A DNA stretch of 64,000 nucleotides from Perilla frutescens (lineage: Eukaryota > Streptophyta > Magnoliopsida > Lamiales > Lamiaceae). Under the pieces are notes generated by a model. The model was not told where the DNA came from and did not search any database. It worked only from the letters and a program-made list of their open reading frames with translations. The stretch spans positions 52,759,001 to 52,823,000 of the forward strand of contig BRKX01000009.1 of the NCBI GenBank assembly GCA_026008535.1, given 5' to 3'. A program made the translations under genes and the position numbers. Positions 12,501 to 23,495 of this stretch are shown piece by piece. Position 1 is the first letter of the stretch. Each line of letters begins with the position of its first letter.

Positions 12501-13464
12501 GGCATCAGCTGATCATCATTTCTCTGAATGGGCACACCATAGTCCACACATCCGTATGGCATTTCTTTCAATGAGTACATCATCATAATTTCATCCCTTA
12601 TGTCATCATCCTCGTCCAGGGCATCCTGGTCAATCAGTCCATCCCACAATGCCCATTTCAGCGGTTCTCTGTCGCTCACCATGGATAAAGTAGAACGGCT
12701 CGGGGAATGAAATGTGTTAACAAAATTACATGTTTCTGTATCCGGGGGGTGTTTCATGGCTTCAAAAATGTTGAACATCACCTTCTCCCCATAAAACTCA
12801 CACTTCATTATGCCTTTGTCCACATCAATTTTGGTTCGAGCTGTCTTCATGAAGGGCCTTTCCAGCAATAAAACTGAAGATTTTGAAGTCGTTGTGCCCA
12901 TGTCAAGCACATAAAAATCTGCTGGGAAGATAAGCTCGTCCACCTTAACCAATACATCTTCAATAAGGCCTTCTGGATAAACATTAGATCGGTCAGCTAG
13001 TTGAATGACCACACGGGTCTCCTTCAAAGGTCCAATCTTCAATTCTTTGAACACCGATAGGGGCATTACATTGATTGATGCCCCCAAATCCAGTATGGCC
13101 TTTTTTACTTTTCTGTCTCCAATTATGCAGGGGATCATGAACATCTCTGGATCATCACACTTCTTGGACAACTTCCTTTGTATCACAGCCGATACATTCT
13201 CTCCAACTAAGAACCTTGCATCATCATTGAATCACACTTTTCTGGTACAAAGCTCCTTTAGAAACCGGGCATACCGCGGTACTTGCTTGATTGCTTCGAT
13301 CAGTGGAGTGTTGATATCCACTTTGCTAAATACCTTTAGCATCTCTCTGGTTTCCTCTTCTCTTCTATTTTGTGCCAATCTCCCTGGAAATGGAGGTTTC
13401 CGTCTCTCTCTGGAGTAGGCATCTTGGCAGATTGCTTCACTTCCGGGATGGGCACAGTATCAGT
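9579..13464 (-). pseudogene. pro-pol of element B, multiply interrupted
   Basis: Fragments in order along the minus strand are aspartic protease (DLGASINVMP near 13090), reverse transcriptase (11972-11322, with the catalytic box VFMDDF intact), RNase H (about 11318-10979), and integrase with zinc-binding and core parts (10979-9840, motif ISDHGTHF). The C-terminal integrase tail ends EPTYA at 9579. Stops and small indels separate these pieces. The catalytic box differs from C, where it is FMNDF. No functional polyprotein is possible. Confidence 0.8.
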
Positions 13465-14629
13465 CTACTCAGCCTTTTGTGCCTCATCCTTTGTGGGAAT
13501 TTTTTCCACTTCTTCCTCCAAGGACACATCATCCTGCTCTTCTCTCGGCCTAACCATCTCCGGAAGCTCTTTTCTACTCCTTAATGCTACTGCATTCACT
13601 TGTTCTCTCGGATTCTCAACTTGGGAAGGTAACTTCCCATTTTTCTCCTCCATCTTGTGCATGGCTTGAGCCAATTGATTGATTTGCTTGCTCATGTGCG
13701 AGAGACCAGTTCGAGTCTCTTGCTTAACTTCTCATTCTCAACAGCCATAGCAAACACAAGATCTTCTAGCTTTTGCTTCCTTTTCTCCTCTGGTGGTGGC
13801 AATGGGCGTCCAGAATGCCTATCCTCTGGTCTTCTCCATCTGAAATTTTCATGGTCTCTCCAGCCAGGATTATAAGTCTGGGAATGGGGATCATATCTTC
13901 TGAAATGCCCATTCTGGCCCCTATAGCATTCACTTCTTCCATTTCGTCTTGTAGAGTAGGACATTCATCCGTGAAGTGAGATATGCTTTTGCATACCCCA
14001 CAAGGTCTGGGCTTCCTCGTCATGCTTGCACCGGATAAGATTTTTTGGATCTTGTCACACAATCTATCAATCCTACTGTCCTGGTCTGGTGCCCTTTCTG
14101 TTTCACTTACAACCCGAATGCCCTCTCCATTGAAGTCTCGGTTGTCTTCAGCCATTTCTGTGAGAATTCTGAATGCTTCAACAGGATGTTTGTTCAAAAT
14201 GAATCCTCCACATGAGGCATTCACAATCGTCGTCTCATGTGGTCCTAATCCTCCAACAAAATACTGATTCAAATCGTGTTCAGTAATCTAGTGCTGTGGG
14301 CATTTCGCCAGCATCGCCTGGAATCTTCCCTAATCATCATAGAAACTTTCGTTAGTTCCCATCTTCAGGCTCCCTATCCTTCTTCTCATTTCTTGCACTC
14401 TGGATGCTGGGAAATATTTCTCCAAAAACTTCTGTTGAAGTTGTCTCCATGTGGTCACAGCGCCAGTGGGTAGTGTGTACAGCCAGTCCCGTGCTCCATC
14501 TTGAAGAGTGAAAGAGAACGAAACCAACCGCACATACTCTTCTCGTCCATAGTCGGATGGTTGAGTTTGGCAAACCATCTCAAAATCTTGCAAGTGCCTT
14601 TGTGGAATATCCCAGTTCTGACGCGCCAA
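13465..14629 (-). pseudogene. gag of element B, N-terminus deleted
   Basis: It holds the capsid-like segment (WDIPQRHLQDFEMVCQTQP), a single CCHC-type knuckle (CGVCKSISHFTDEC) and a following coiled region. It lacks the first approximately 110 codons because of the deletion at 14620. Stops include TAG at 14330-14332 (W in C) and TAG at 14288-14290; the second is shared with element C. Confidence 0.75.
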
Positions 14630-14632
14630 TTT

Positions 14633-16208
14633 TGACGCGCGGTCGTTTCGCGCTCAAAAATATATTTGTAAACTCCTGTGCCCACAGCCAGCGTAGCTAG
14701 CCAATGAGTACGGGTCGATCCGACAGAGAGCTGTTGCGATTCTATCTTCAAGGAACCAATCACAAAAAGGGGGTTTTGGTGTTGTCACTATACTAAATTT
14801 AAATCTGCAAAAGAAACTAAAGAAAATATCAAATAACAAAAGGTTCTGGCATTTAAATTAGAAATTTGGTTTAAACATAAACAACTCGATCATGGGCACA
14901 CCGATTTTCACACATGATAGGTCATCTAGTTATGGTGACCGGATTCCTCTCTGCGTCTCCTCATCCATCCTTTCATTTTAGGTTTAAAAGTGATTTTTCT
15001 TCGATTAAACCCCTAACCAATTACCCACCTCCCGATTCCTCTAAGAGATGTAAGCAAACAAGCAGCAGTGTGCCCTAGACGGACCTAGACCTGTTGTGTT
15101 CAACTGATTTCTTTTGTGCCCACAACACTCCATTAATTCCCTTATTACTATATGAACCGACACACAGTCACGATTCGCCAATTCAATTAATAGTGGTGTG
15201 CCCTCTTTACCTAATGAGTGATCAGCCACATTGGGCATTTCAGACACACACTCACGTGGAACAAGGCTCAAGAATTAACGGAAACCAATCATGCATTACT
15301 ATGCCCATTTTGGCCTCACGAGTCCAGATTTATGCTTAAACCAATTTCATCGTTCAAATGCCAAAATTAAAGATCTAGCCGAGAAGGCTAGACATAATTG
15401 AAATTGCAGAAATTAAAGACATAAAATAAACAAGAACTTACTGAATTAATTAAGCAAAAACTCAACTCCAACGTTGAGAATCATGAACATATCCTAAGTC
15501 CTGAAGGTTTAAGACCTTTCAGATTGTTTTTGGCTGCCTAAGCAGTGTACTGAAAATGAAATGCAGAAAAGTAAAATGTAGAAATGTTTTAGACTGTCTA
15601 AAGCTTGTTTTCCCAGAGACTAAACTTGTTTAAATAACTACATTTCCGAGTGGAGTTTTTCCCATAGGCGGGGGTCTTCTGCTGAAATTTCGGAACGGCG
15701 TGCCCTCTTTGATCAGTTGGATAAGCATCAGCTTTATCAAATCCCTATTTTTTAAGGATTGCTCTTATCTTCTTCGGTTGAGCTTATCTCTTTGTTGCAG
15801 CGCCTCCTAGGAGTCCAGCTTAGTTCTAACTCTCATTCAGAAGTGTAGCTATCTTCCACCAGCTCTCCTTCAACTGCTTTCCGAGTTTCACGGGAATGCC
15901 CATTCTGCCCTATGGTCGAGTCTGTGCGAGTACTGTGGGCACGGCATCATCTGTCAGTTCCATCCATATCTGATATGCTCATTCACCGACCGAATGTGGG
16001 ATGGATACTGGAGAAGTTCCCTTTGCCTCTGATGAACATATGTGCGAGATAAACGTGAATAACTGGGCATAAAATGCCCCTTCCGCCAGACTCGACTCTT
16101 GGAATGCCCTTTGACCGTAACCTGGTTCTTTTCGACTCAAAACACACTAAAAAGGACATTTATAGAGGATAAAATGCCCATAAAAACATGAAATAAATGG
16201 ACTTATCA
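14633..16208 (-). repeat. 5' LTR of element B (1576 bp)
   Basis: On the minus strand it starts TGATAAGTCC and ends with GCGCGTCA, then AAATTGG. It is followed directly by the deletion that removed the rest of the primer-binding site. Confidence 0.85.
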
Positions 16209-16213
16209 GATGG

Positions 16214-17866
16214 GAAAGAAAGGATATGATGAAGGTTAGCCGAAGAAAAGTGCATTCTAGCTCTAAGCACCAAAAGACAATGGCTGCCGTCCAGTTGGCG
16301 GATCCATGATTTCAAATAGGTCGTCTGGCTGAAGACGTTAAAATAAGCGTTTGTTGGGAGGCAACTCAATGTTTTAGTTTCTTTTTCTTTTGTTTAGTTT
16401 TTTTATTATTTATGTTTTTCACTTCTTTTTCTGAGTTGTGCAGGTAAAGAACGGATGGATGCTGGAATATGGAGGATAACAAATCAATCAACTTGTCTTT
16501 CGACAAGTTTGGGGGAGGACATTGAACCCAAAAGGACATCCATGTGATCGTTGTAAGTGGTCGATGACACCCTCATGCATTTTTACAAACTTATTCCATC
16601 ACGTGGATTTGAATAAGTTTGGGAGGATGTATGCTTGTGGTGTCTAGACCTTTATTTGTTGTACCTGCTTTACTTATTTAGTTTCATTTTTGTTTTTCCG
16701 GACAGTTTGAAAAATTTTGAATTTTGGTCTTAAATTTTACTTGGGATTTTGATGATATATGCTTTATGGTCTATGGTTTGGTATTTATGATTGAGATTAT
16801 TTGATTGGGAATGATTTGAGCATGTATAACATGATTTGAAAGAACATGTGTTTTAGAGATTTTCGAGCTTTATTTTGGCCAATGTGAGCTGTGAGATTTT
16901 AAGCCTATAAGATTGTTGTCTTAATTTTTGTTCTTGTGCATTGGTTGTCTATGCACTTGTTTCTCTAGAACTTGCATGTTGTCTTCCTTAAGATTGAGTT
17001 GTTGTGCTTTGAAATAGGATATGATAATAGGCCATATTTTCTTTAGCCATTTATCCCATACACTGTCCTAAATTCATTATATCCCTTTGCAAGCCATTTT
17101 GTGCCTAAGTGCCTTTTCTTTGGAAGCCTATTTGGGATATCATTTGTTGATTCTTGTGGAGAAATAGGAAGAAGGGTAAGAAAAAAAATGGTGATAATTG
17201 GTGATTTTTGTTGGTGCACAAAAAAAAGTGCTATGTGAGTGTTGAAAAGAAAAAAAAAATGAAAAGAGCACAAAAAGAAAAAATGTAAAAAGTGCTAATA
17301 GAAATAAATAAAGAAAAGAGATCAAAGGTCAATGAGTTGAAAAATATGTGAATGATATAAGGATGTGTAGGAGGAAATTGGAAAAATTCCAATTGGAGTT
17401 TGAATGCGAAAAGTAGTGGGAATAGAAAGTAAAAGTGGTGGATTGTGTTACATATTTTTAGTCACTTTAGCCAAATATTCCTAACCTTAACCCGAGCCTA
17501 CATTACAACCTTAAAAAAAGTCTTATTTGATCTTAACTTTGAGCACATTTGTTTGTCAGTGGAGAGCTTAGATTGCGTGCAAGCCTATGGTAGATCAAGT
17601 GTATAGTTCAATGTTTCGATGAGTGCTTACTCTTATTTTATCACACTTTGAGTGTTTGAGCGAAACACACACCGATGAGGATCATTGCCTTAAATTTTGC
17701 TAGTTGAAATCTATCGCATGTGTTCATAATTTGAGTGTTGTGCTTGTTCTTGTCATTTCCCGGATTAGATTTTCGAGGTTGTGGATGCTAGATTATAAAT
17801 TGTGGAGTTATGTATTGTTTGAATTTCAGGTTTGGTTTTTGTGCTTTGTTTGGGGACAAACAATGT
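16214..17866 (+). other. 3' untranslated region of element A
   Basis: The sequence after the gag-like ORF resumes beyond element B. It holds the phrase GTTGGGAGGCAACTC (about 16353) and AAGTTTGGGGGAGG (about 16507), both recurrent in 3' regions of Athila/Tat elements. An A-rich block lies near 17180-17340. I see no credible coding region in either strand. Confidence 0.5.
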
Positions 17867-17883
17867 TTTAAGTTTGGGGTAGT
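17867..17883 (+). other. Polypurine tract of element A
   Basis: TTAAGTTTGGGGTAGT lies directly before the 3' LTR start TGATAACC. Confidence 0.6.
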
Positions 17884-18452
17884 TGATAACCTCATATTTT
17901 ACATGTATTTTGAGGTACATTTGAGTGGTGTTTGATTGGCATTGCATGTATGAAGTGTTGAGTTTTGCATAGTTTTCTATGTTTTGTGCAATGTCACGTG
18001 TTTGTTCATTGTGAAGGGAATTAATGCCATTTTTTGTGTGGACTTCAAATGAGTGTGGGAACACCCTAGAAAGATAAGAAATCAAGTTAGAAACGCGTTG
18101 CAAAAAGAATCGAGTCAATCGGACGAGAAACGAGTGAGAATGAAGCAAAACAGTGAGAGGATGCCGATGCTGAAAAATACCCGCGACCGGACTCGCGACA
18201 CGGGGGGTCCCGAATCACACTTTCCCCATTTTTCTGTACGGCGCGACAGAGAGGGGGTTCTCTTTTGAAATACCAGCGACCCGGTCGCGAATTTGGGCAT
18301 CTGGTCATGAATTTTGGCCACGTCAGCGCCACGTGGACTCGCGACCCGAGTCGCGGGTGACTGGGTCGTGAGCGAGGTCGCAAATGCAGCGGGCCTGTCC
18401 AATTTTTGACCTATTTTTAGGCTTTTCTTAACTTGGTATTTAAGGGTTTGAT

Positions 18453-19231
18453 TAGGGATGTCAATCGGGCTAACCCGTTCGGTTTCGGGCTAACCCGTTT
18501 CGATTTCGGTCCTATTCGGTTCAGGCCTATTCGGTTAAAATTTTCTTCGGGCTCAAAATCTTCGACCCTAACCCTAACCCTTCGGTTTTCGGGCTAGCCC
18601 GTCGGGCCAACATATTTATAATTTTTTTTCCACGTGTATAAATTATATCTTGATAATTCTCCTAAATAATCATTATCTCTTATTCTGAAAATAAATTAAT
18701 ACGTGAAAAATAAGATAAAATGAAAAGAACATGACAAATACAAAATTTAATTAAGATCAAACTGTATCAAATGAAAGAAAACAAAAATAAATGTCATGAA
18801 AGTGACAATAATGTTCAATCATAATTTATTCTTCCAAAAATAATCATTTTAAACTACACCACAAATCTATTTATAGCTTAATCTTCCATCTAATTTGAAG
18901 TGCGATTTTCTTCTACTTTAACAATATTTGAAGCCCTTTCAACTTCATGTTTGATTCCATCTTCAAAATATTTATCATTTATTAAAAGAAATAATAATAT
19001 TATAATATTATAAATTAAATAAATAAAACATGATAAAATATAATAACTAGTTAATCTAAAAAAATATAGGTAGGGATGTCAATCGGGCCAACCCGTTCGG
19101 TTTCGGGCCTATTCGGTTCGGGCCGAATCGGTTAAAAAAAATTTCGGGCCAGAAATTCGTGGCCCTAACCCACCTTTTTTTTCGGTTTTTTCGGGTCGGC
19201 CCATCGATTTCGGGCTAAATTGACATCCCTA
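18453..19231. mobile_element. Non-autonomous hAT element in the LTR of A
   Basis: The terminal inverted repeat TAGGGATGTCAAT is perfect at both ends, and the 8-bp duplication GGTTTGAT flanks it at 18445-18452 and 19232-19239. Both hallmarks fit hAT. The 779-bp element is absent from the partner LTR, which gives the empty site. No transposase is encoded; the interior is AT-rich and the ends are rich in CGGGCTAACCCG-type motifs. Confidence 0.85.
19071..19231. repeat. Internal second hAT terminus / possible 161-bp MITE
   Basis: The terminal sequence TAGGGATGTCAATCGGGC occurs again at 19071 in the same orientation as the left end. With the shared right end it delimits a 161-bp unit that could be a short MITE in its own right. 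Confidence 0.5.
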
Positions 19232-20145
19232 GGTTTGATGCACTAAAATTAGACACAATTCCACCTACCCCAAAATTTCCACCAGAGGTTTGCTGCAGAG
19301 AAAAACAGACGCGAAGAACAAGACCAAGGGATTCAAGAGATTTCAAGATTATAGACAAATTAATTCTTCCGGGTTTTATTTTCTCTGTTCTTAGGATTGT
19401 TCATGTTTTCTTTGTGGATTATTTTAGATATTTATTTTGCCATGGATAGCTAAAACCCTAGTATTCTAGGGTTGGATTATGATTTATTTATGAAGTTCTT
19501 TTGATTCATTTTATTTGGTGTCTATGATTTGATTATGTTTTGATTATTCCTGTTTTTCTCTGTATTATTTGCCTGATCAATAAATGATGCAATTTAATGT
19601 GTTAATCCATAATTCGAGAGATGAGTTTTAACACAAGATCTGGAATAATTAACTGGTTAGTCAATATCACTCGAGAGAGTTACGATTAATTTAGAGAATA
19701 ATAAATCTTTGGAACCATTAGGAGTTGCATAATAGGTATTGAATGGAGACGTTAATATTTGTTGTGTGATCTACAATCTAGGTACTTCGAGAGAAGGTTT
19801 AGAATACATGAGTGATTGTTCTAGCATGATTTAAATCCCAACATAGGCATTAAATGAATTGATTAAGAGAATGGATTAAATAATGACTATCCAATCCTAG
19901 AATGCGTCTTTTCTTCAGTGTTTGATTTTCTGTGTTGATTTCTTCTGTGGTAATTCAGTTTATTTATTAATTTTAGTTTTTAATTAGTTAAATTGAATCA
20001 TGATTTATAGTCTAGATAACTGCGAGGGACTAAATTGAATAACTAGTAGAATAATTATTAAATCTCTGTGGATACGACCTTGTTCACTGCTATACTAGAA
20101 GCCTCACTGTACACTTGCAGTTTAGGTGAAAATAAATACCGAATA

Positions 20146-20223
20146 TGGGTACGCCTGATCCGTCTCTCTCCCCAGGTACAGAGATATCATCATCTGAAAA
20201 TTCGAGACTGGTGTCTCTTGATG
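20146..20223 (-). pseudogene. Exon 4, upstream half
   Basis: Acceptor ..GCGACAG ends at 20224. The exon is open (SRDTSLEFSDDDISVPGE) up to TGGGT at 20146-20150, the target-site duplication of element A. Removing A and one TGGGT copy lets the frame continue without interruption into 2225 and downward. Confidence 0.7.
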
Positions 20224-20340
20224 CTGTCGCAACATCATTAACAGCGTTTCGAAACAATTAAAAGCATCATCAACTTAATTTTTAAAAATACTAGATGCAT
20301 TCATAAATAGCATTATATTCAGCTGTACCTCTTTCATTCT

Positions 20341-20394
20341 TCTTTGATGCTACCACTGAATCGTCTTCCACAGACGACTCAACTGTAATAAATT
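20341..20394 (-). pseudogene. Exon 3, 54 nt
   Basis: Acceptor ..TTACAG, donor GTACAG. It is 18 codons long, phase 1 to phase 1, open, and encodes a Ser/Asp/Glu-rich segment (SSVEDDSVVASKK). Confidence 0.6.
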
Positions 20395-20439
20395 AAACGT
20401 GAACATGAATTGCTAATAATAATATACTACTTATGACTC

Positions 20440-20710
20440 ACTCCAATGCTTCTTATAACTTACTGCAAGGGTACTTATTATATGATAAATAGCATTCGTA
20501 ACTATATATTTTGTAGTGATGGAATTTTAAGTGATTAACATTTACTGAAATGCTTCTTATACATTACTATAATGCTACTTAAAACTTAATGCAATGATAC
20601 TTATATTAAGACAGGTTGCTTCAGCTTCTTATATGCTACTTATGATAATAAGCTACTTATAACTAACTTAAATCATTCTTATAACTTACTGCAATGATAC
20701 TTAAATTACG
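20440..20710. repeat. Degenerate tandem repeat in intron 2
   Basis: The intron between exons 2 and 3 repeats a unit close to CTTATAACTTACTGCAATGATA several times with substitutions and spacers. No coding signal. Confidence 0.5.
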
Positions 20711-20716
20711 TTATAC

Positions 20717-20842
20717 CTCTTCTTTTGTCGTGTTTAAATTTCGATCTACACTCCTTCGCTTGATTTGTTGTCTCTTTATTTTGATTATGTAACTGCGTCT
20801 CCTCCTCGAAATCGGAGACCTCCCGTACAACCTTTGAAGTGC
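20717..20842 (-). pseudogene. Exon 2, 126 nt
   Basis: Acceptor ..TATAG at 20847-20843, donor GTATAA at 20716-20711. It is exactly 42 codons long, phase 1 to phase 1, and open. It encodes an acidic then basic stretch (VSDFEEETQ, later KFKHDKRR). Confidence 0.6.
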
Positions 20843-21362
20843 CTATACATCGAAAACACTTCTTATGTAGCATTCAAATTTTTCAATTTTTCCACCAAAT
20901 TACTCATAATCAACAAACATTCGAAGCATTGTATAAGGTATTATGTAGCATGCAGAGTGATCATGACCCTTTACAGTCAAATAACTTCTACTTAGCACTG
21001 AAATTCAATTTTAATAGCATTGATATGTTTTTCGCAGAAAATACATAGTTATGCACATTACCCAGAAAATGATTCACACTAATTCAAGATAAACCTATGT
21101 TCTTCCAAAAAATATAAACCCATGTTCTTCCAAAAAATCAAAAATCACACAGAACAACATCAGACACCACAACAATTAATCCATTCATCCAGAGATTTTT
21201 AATAATTTCCCAAAAAGATCCCAACCACAATTTTGAACAACTCTTCACCCATTCGGAATCATTCAATTTTATTTTCGATCCATAATAATTCTTCACTCAT
21301 CGAACAAGACTCTCCGCCGCTCACAATAATTTCTCAACATCGATTAAAACATTCAAACTTAC

Positions 21363-21381
21363 CGGATTTATGTCGACCCAT
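21363..21381 (-). pseudogene. Exon 1 with start codon
   Basis: An A-rich leader precedes ATG at 21381-21379. The exon encodes MGRHKS plus one base and is followed directly by the consensus donor GTAAGT (21362-21357). The single leftover base joins exon 2 to make a Gly codon. This start was chosen because downstream phases then agree through exon 4. Confidence 0.65.
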
Positions 21382-21717
21382 TTTTTCTCCCTCTGGTACT
21401 TGTATCGAGTCTCCGCTGCGACCGAAAACCAACGCAGCCGCCTATAATCGACTCGCCGCCGCTCACGAGAAAGCCACTGCTCACCTGATCGGATGGTCAC
21501 CGGAGTCCTTGTCGATTTTTCACCGAGTCGTGGGGTTTGCCCTAGTGTTTGTGATTTTGGGGGCTAAAAATCATTTCATCTACAAAATAGATTTCCTCTC
21601 CGATTTCGTGCCTCTCGGTTTTGTAGGGATACAAGTTTTAATGCAGTAGGAGATATCAACTTCCGTATCTAGCACCAAAAATAAGATATGATTCCATATG
21701 AAATAATGATGCTATTA

Positions 21718-23495
21718 ATGTTATACATTAATAATACACATGCAACATTAAACACGTATGATTCTATTATCAGATATAATTATACTACATTAGCATTACT
21801 ATAATATTTTAGTTTGCATATGCCAATGCTAATGTTAGCAGTGCATTAACATTCTCATATAAAAAATCTCTTAATGCATTAATGTATTGTTCATTGTGAA
21901 TATAATTGATACTAATGAAATATTTATTATATGCTAATGAAACACGTCCTAATTGAGATTAAATAAACATTTATAACAATATAATTGATGTCAGTGAAGC
22001 ATATATTAATTAAAATGTAATAAATATTTACAGTAATATAGTCGATGCTAATGAAATATTTGACATATGCTAACGAAATATTTGTCATATGTTAATGAAA
22101 TATTTTTTATATACTAATGAAGCATACCTAATTACGATTGAATAAATCTTTATCGCAATATAACTGATGCTGACGAAACATTTGTCATATGCTAACGAAA
22201 CATATGTCGTATGCTAATGAAGTATTCTAAGCTTAAATGGACATATGCTAACGAAACATATGTTGTATGCTAATGAAGTATTCTGAGCTTGAATTTGCGT
22301 GAAAAATGAAATTTTTGTATTTTTCGTCCATATTTTTCTAAATAAACATATGCTTCACTAATCTTAAATGAAAGAGGATTAAAAGACCTTTAATTTGATA
22401 TATTATTTGTGTTAATCCGATGAAAAACGAGCAAGTTATGATCGTTCGAAGTTTTTAAGAATTTTTTTAGATGCTGAGTCAGCATGACATCAGCTTTTTT
22501 TCAACAAACGGACGAAAATACCCTTATGGAATGAAAAAGGTAGCGAAAATAACAAAAATGCCACCGCATGTTTGATTAAATCTAGAGCGCCGGTTTTAAG
22601 GGATTAGTGGTAATAGATTGGTTTACAGTTTACACACCAGGAAAGGATTTACATTTGATCCATTCCCTCTATAGGATATTTTCATCGGACGAATTATTAT
22701 TTTCGTCCGTTTGTTGAAAAAAAGCTGATGTCCTGACTCAGCATCTAAAAAAATTCTTAGAAACTTCGAACGATCATAATTTGCTCTTTTTCATCGGATT
22801 AATACAAATAATATATCAAATTAAAGGTCTTTTGATCCTCTTTCATTTAAGATCAGTGAAGCATATGTTTATTTAGAAAAATATGGACGAAAAATACAGA
22901 AATTTCATGTTTCACGCAAATTCAAGCTCAGAATACTTCGTTAGCATACGACATATGTTTCGTTAGCATATGACCATTTAAGCTCAGAATACTTCATTAG
23001 CATACGACGTATGTTTCGTTAGCATATGGTAAATGTTTCGCCAACATCAGTTATATTGCGATAAAGATTTATTCAATTGTAATTAGGTATGCTTCGTTAG
23101 CATATAAAAATATTTCATTAGCATATGACAAATGCTTCATTAGCATATGCCAAATATATCATTAGCATCGACTATATTACTGTAAATATTTATTACATTT
23201 CAATTAATATATGCTTCACTGACATCAATTATATTATTATGAATGTTTATTTAATCTCAATTAGGATGTGTTTCATTAGCATATAACAAATATTTCATTA
23301 ATATCAATTATATTCACAATGAACAATACATTAATGCATTAAGAGATTTTTTATATGAGAATGTTAATGCACTGCTAACGTTATCATTGGCATATGCAAA
23401 CTAAAATATTATAATAATGCTAATGTAGCATAATTATATCTGATAATAGAATCATACGTGTTTAATGTTGCATGTGTATTATTAATGTATAACAT
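21718..23495. repeat. Large inverted repeat (arms about 800 bp, 177-bp spacer)
   Basis: The left arm 21718-22520 and right arm 22698-23495 are reverse complements with minor differences. Outer ends read ATGTTATACATTAAT against ATTAATGTATAACAT; inner ends read GACGAAAATA against TATTTTCGTC. Arms are AT-rich and repeat the motif TTCGTTAGCATATGAC many times. No coding region. It lies a few hundred bases upstream of the minus-strand gene start (21381), and its transcript would fold into a long hairpin. Confidence 0.85.
22521..22697. other. Spacer of the inverted repeat, related to 24000-24180
   Basis: The spacer contains GGTTTACAGTTTACACAC and an ATCCATTCCCTCTAT phrase. Near 24135-24180 a related stretch reads GATTTACAGTTTACACAC and ACCATCCCCTAT. 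Both look like ends of one repeat family. Confidence 0.5.

Larger units (their letters stand above)
4489..16208 (-). mobile_element. Element B: defective Athila-type gypsy retrotransposon
   Basis: LTRs at 14633-16208 (5') and 4489-6054 (3') flank gag-pro-pol and an additional ORF, all on the minus strand. The duplication GATGG is present at 4484-4488 and 16209-16213. Compared with element C, two deletions have removed essential parts. About 375 bp with the gag N-terminus and primer-binding site is missing at about 14620. About 47 bp with the inner end of the 3' LTR and the polypurine tract is missing at 6054. Coding regions carry many stops. It inserted into element A and is therefore younger than A. 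Confidence 0.9.
2231..20145 (+). mobile_element. Element A: non-autonomous Athila-type LTR retrotransposon with two nested insertions
   Basis: LTRs at 2231-3706 and 17884-20145 begin TGATAACCTC and end TACCCAACA (TACCGAATA in the second). The 5-bp duplication TGGGT flanks the element at 2226-2230 and 20146-20150. A primer-binding site follows the first LTR and a purine-rich tract precedes the second. Without B (4489-16208) and the hAT insertion (18453-19231), A is about 5.4 kb, with only about 2.45 kb internal. It has one gag-like ORF and no polymerase, so it must have depended on enzymes from a relative. It sits in exon 4 of the minus-strand gene. Confidence 0.9.
17884..20145 (+). repeat. 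3' LTR of element A, enlarged by a hAT insertion
   Basis: It starts TGATAACCTC and ends TACCGAATA before the TGGGT duplication. Removing 18453-19231 and one 8-bp duplication leaves about 1475 bp, matching the 1476-bp partner LTR. Confidence 0.9.
1..21381 (-). pseudogene. Disrupted seven-exon gene of the kind linked to Ulp1-like/DUF1985 transposon genes
   Basis: Seven exons can be joined with GT-AG introns in consistent phases: 21381-21363, 20842-20717, 20394-20341, 20223-20146 joined to 2230-1594, 1102-417, 336-274 and 38 to beyond the window edge. Introns 1-3 are phase 1 and introns 4-6 phase 0. The protein has a charged N-terminus, then a segment ending in a motif like ANGRSIPVDEEDVYLVF, then a segment containing PPSFSLGLTQDF. 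These resemble the regions found upstream of Ulp1-like peptidase domains in plant transposon-associated genes; that is from memory of the family, and the peptidase itself would lie left of the window. Damage: TAG at 2038-2040, TAG at 1687-1689 (after ELD), a frameshift near 1005-1010, and element A inside exon 4. Function unknown; the gene model is strong, the family call moderate. Confidence 0.7.

Noticed and set aside
21233..21649. 138-residue plus-strand frame
   Set aside because: It is antisense to the first exon (ATG at 21381, donor GTAAGT) and its 5' region; composition is not convincing.
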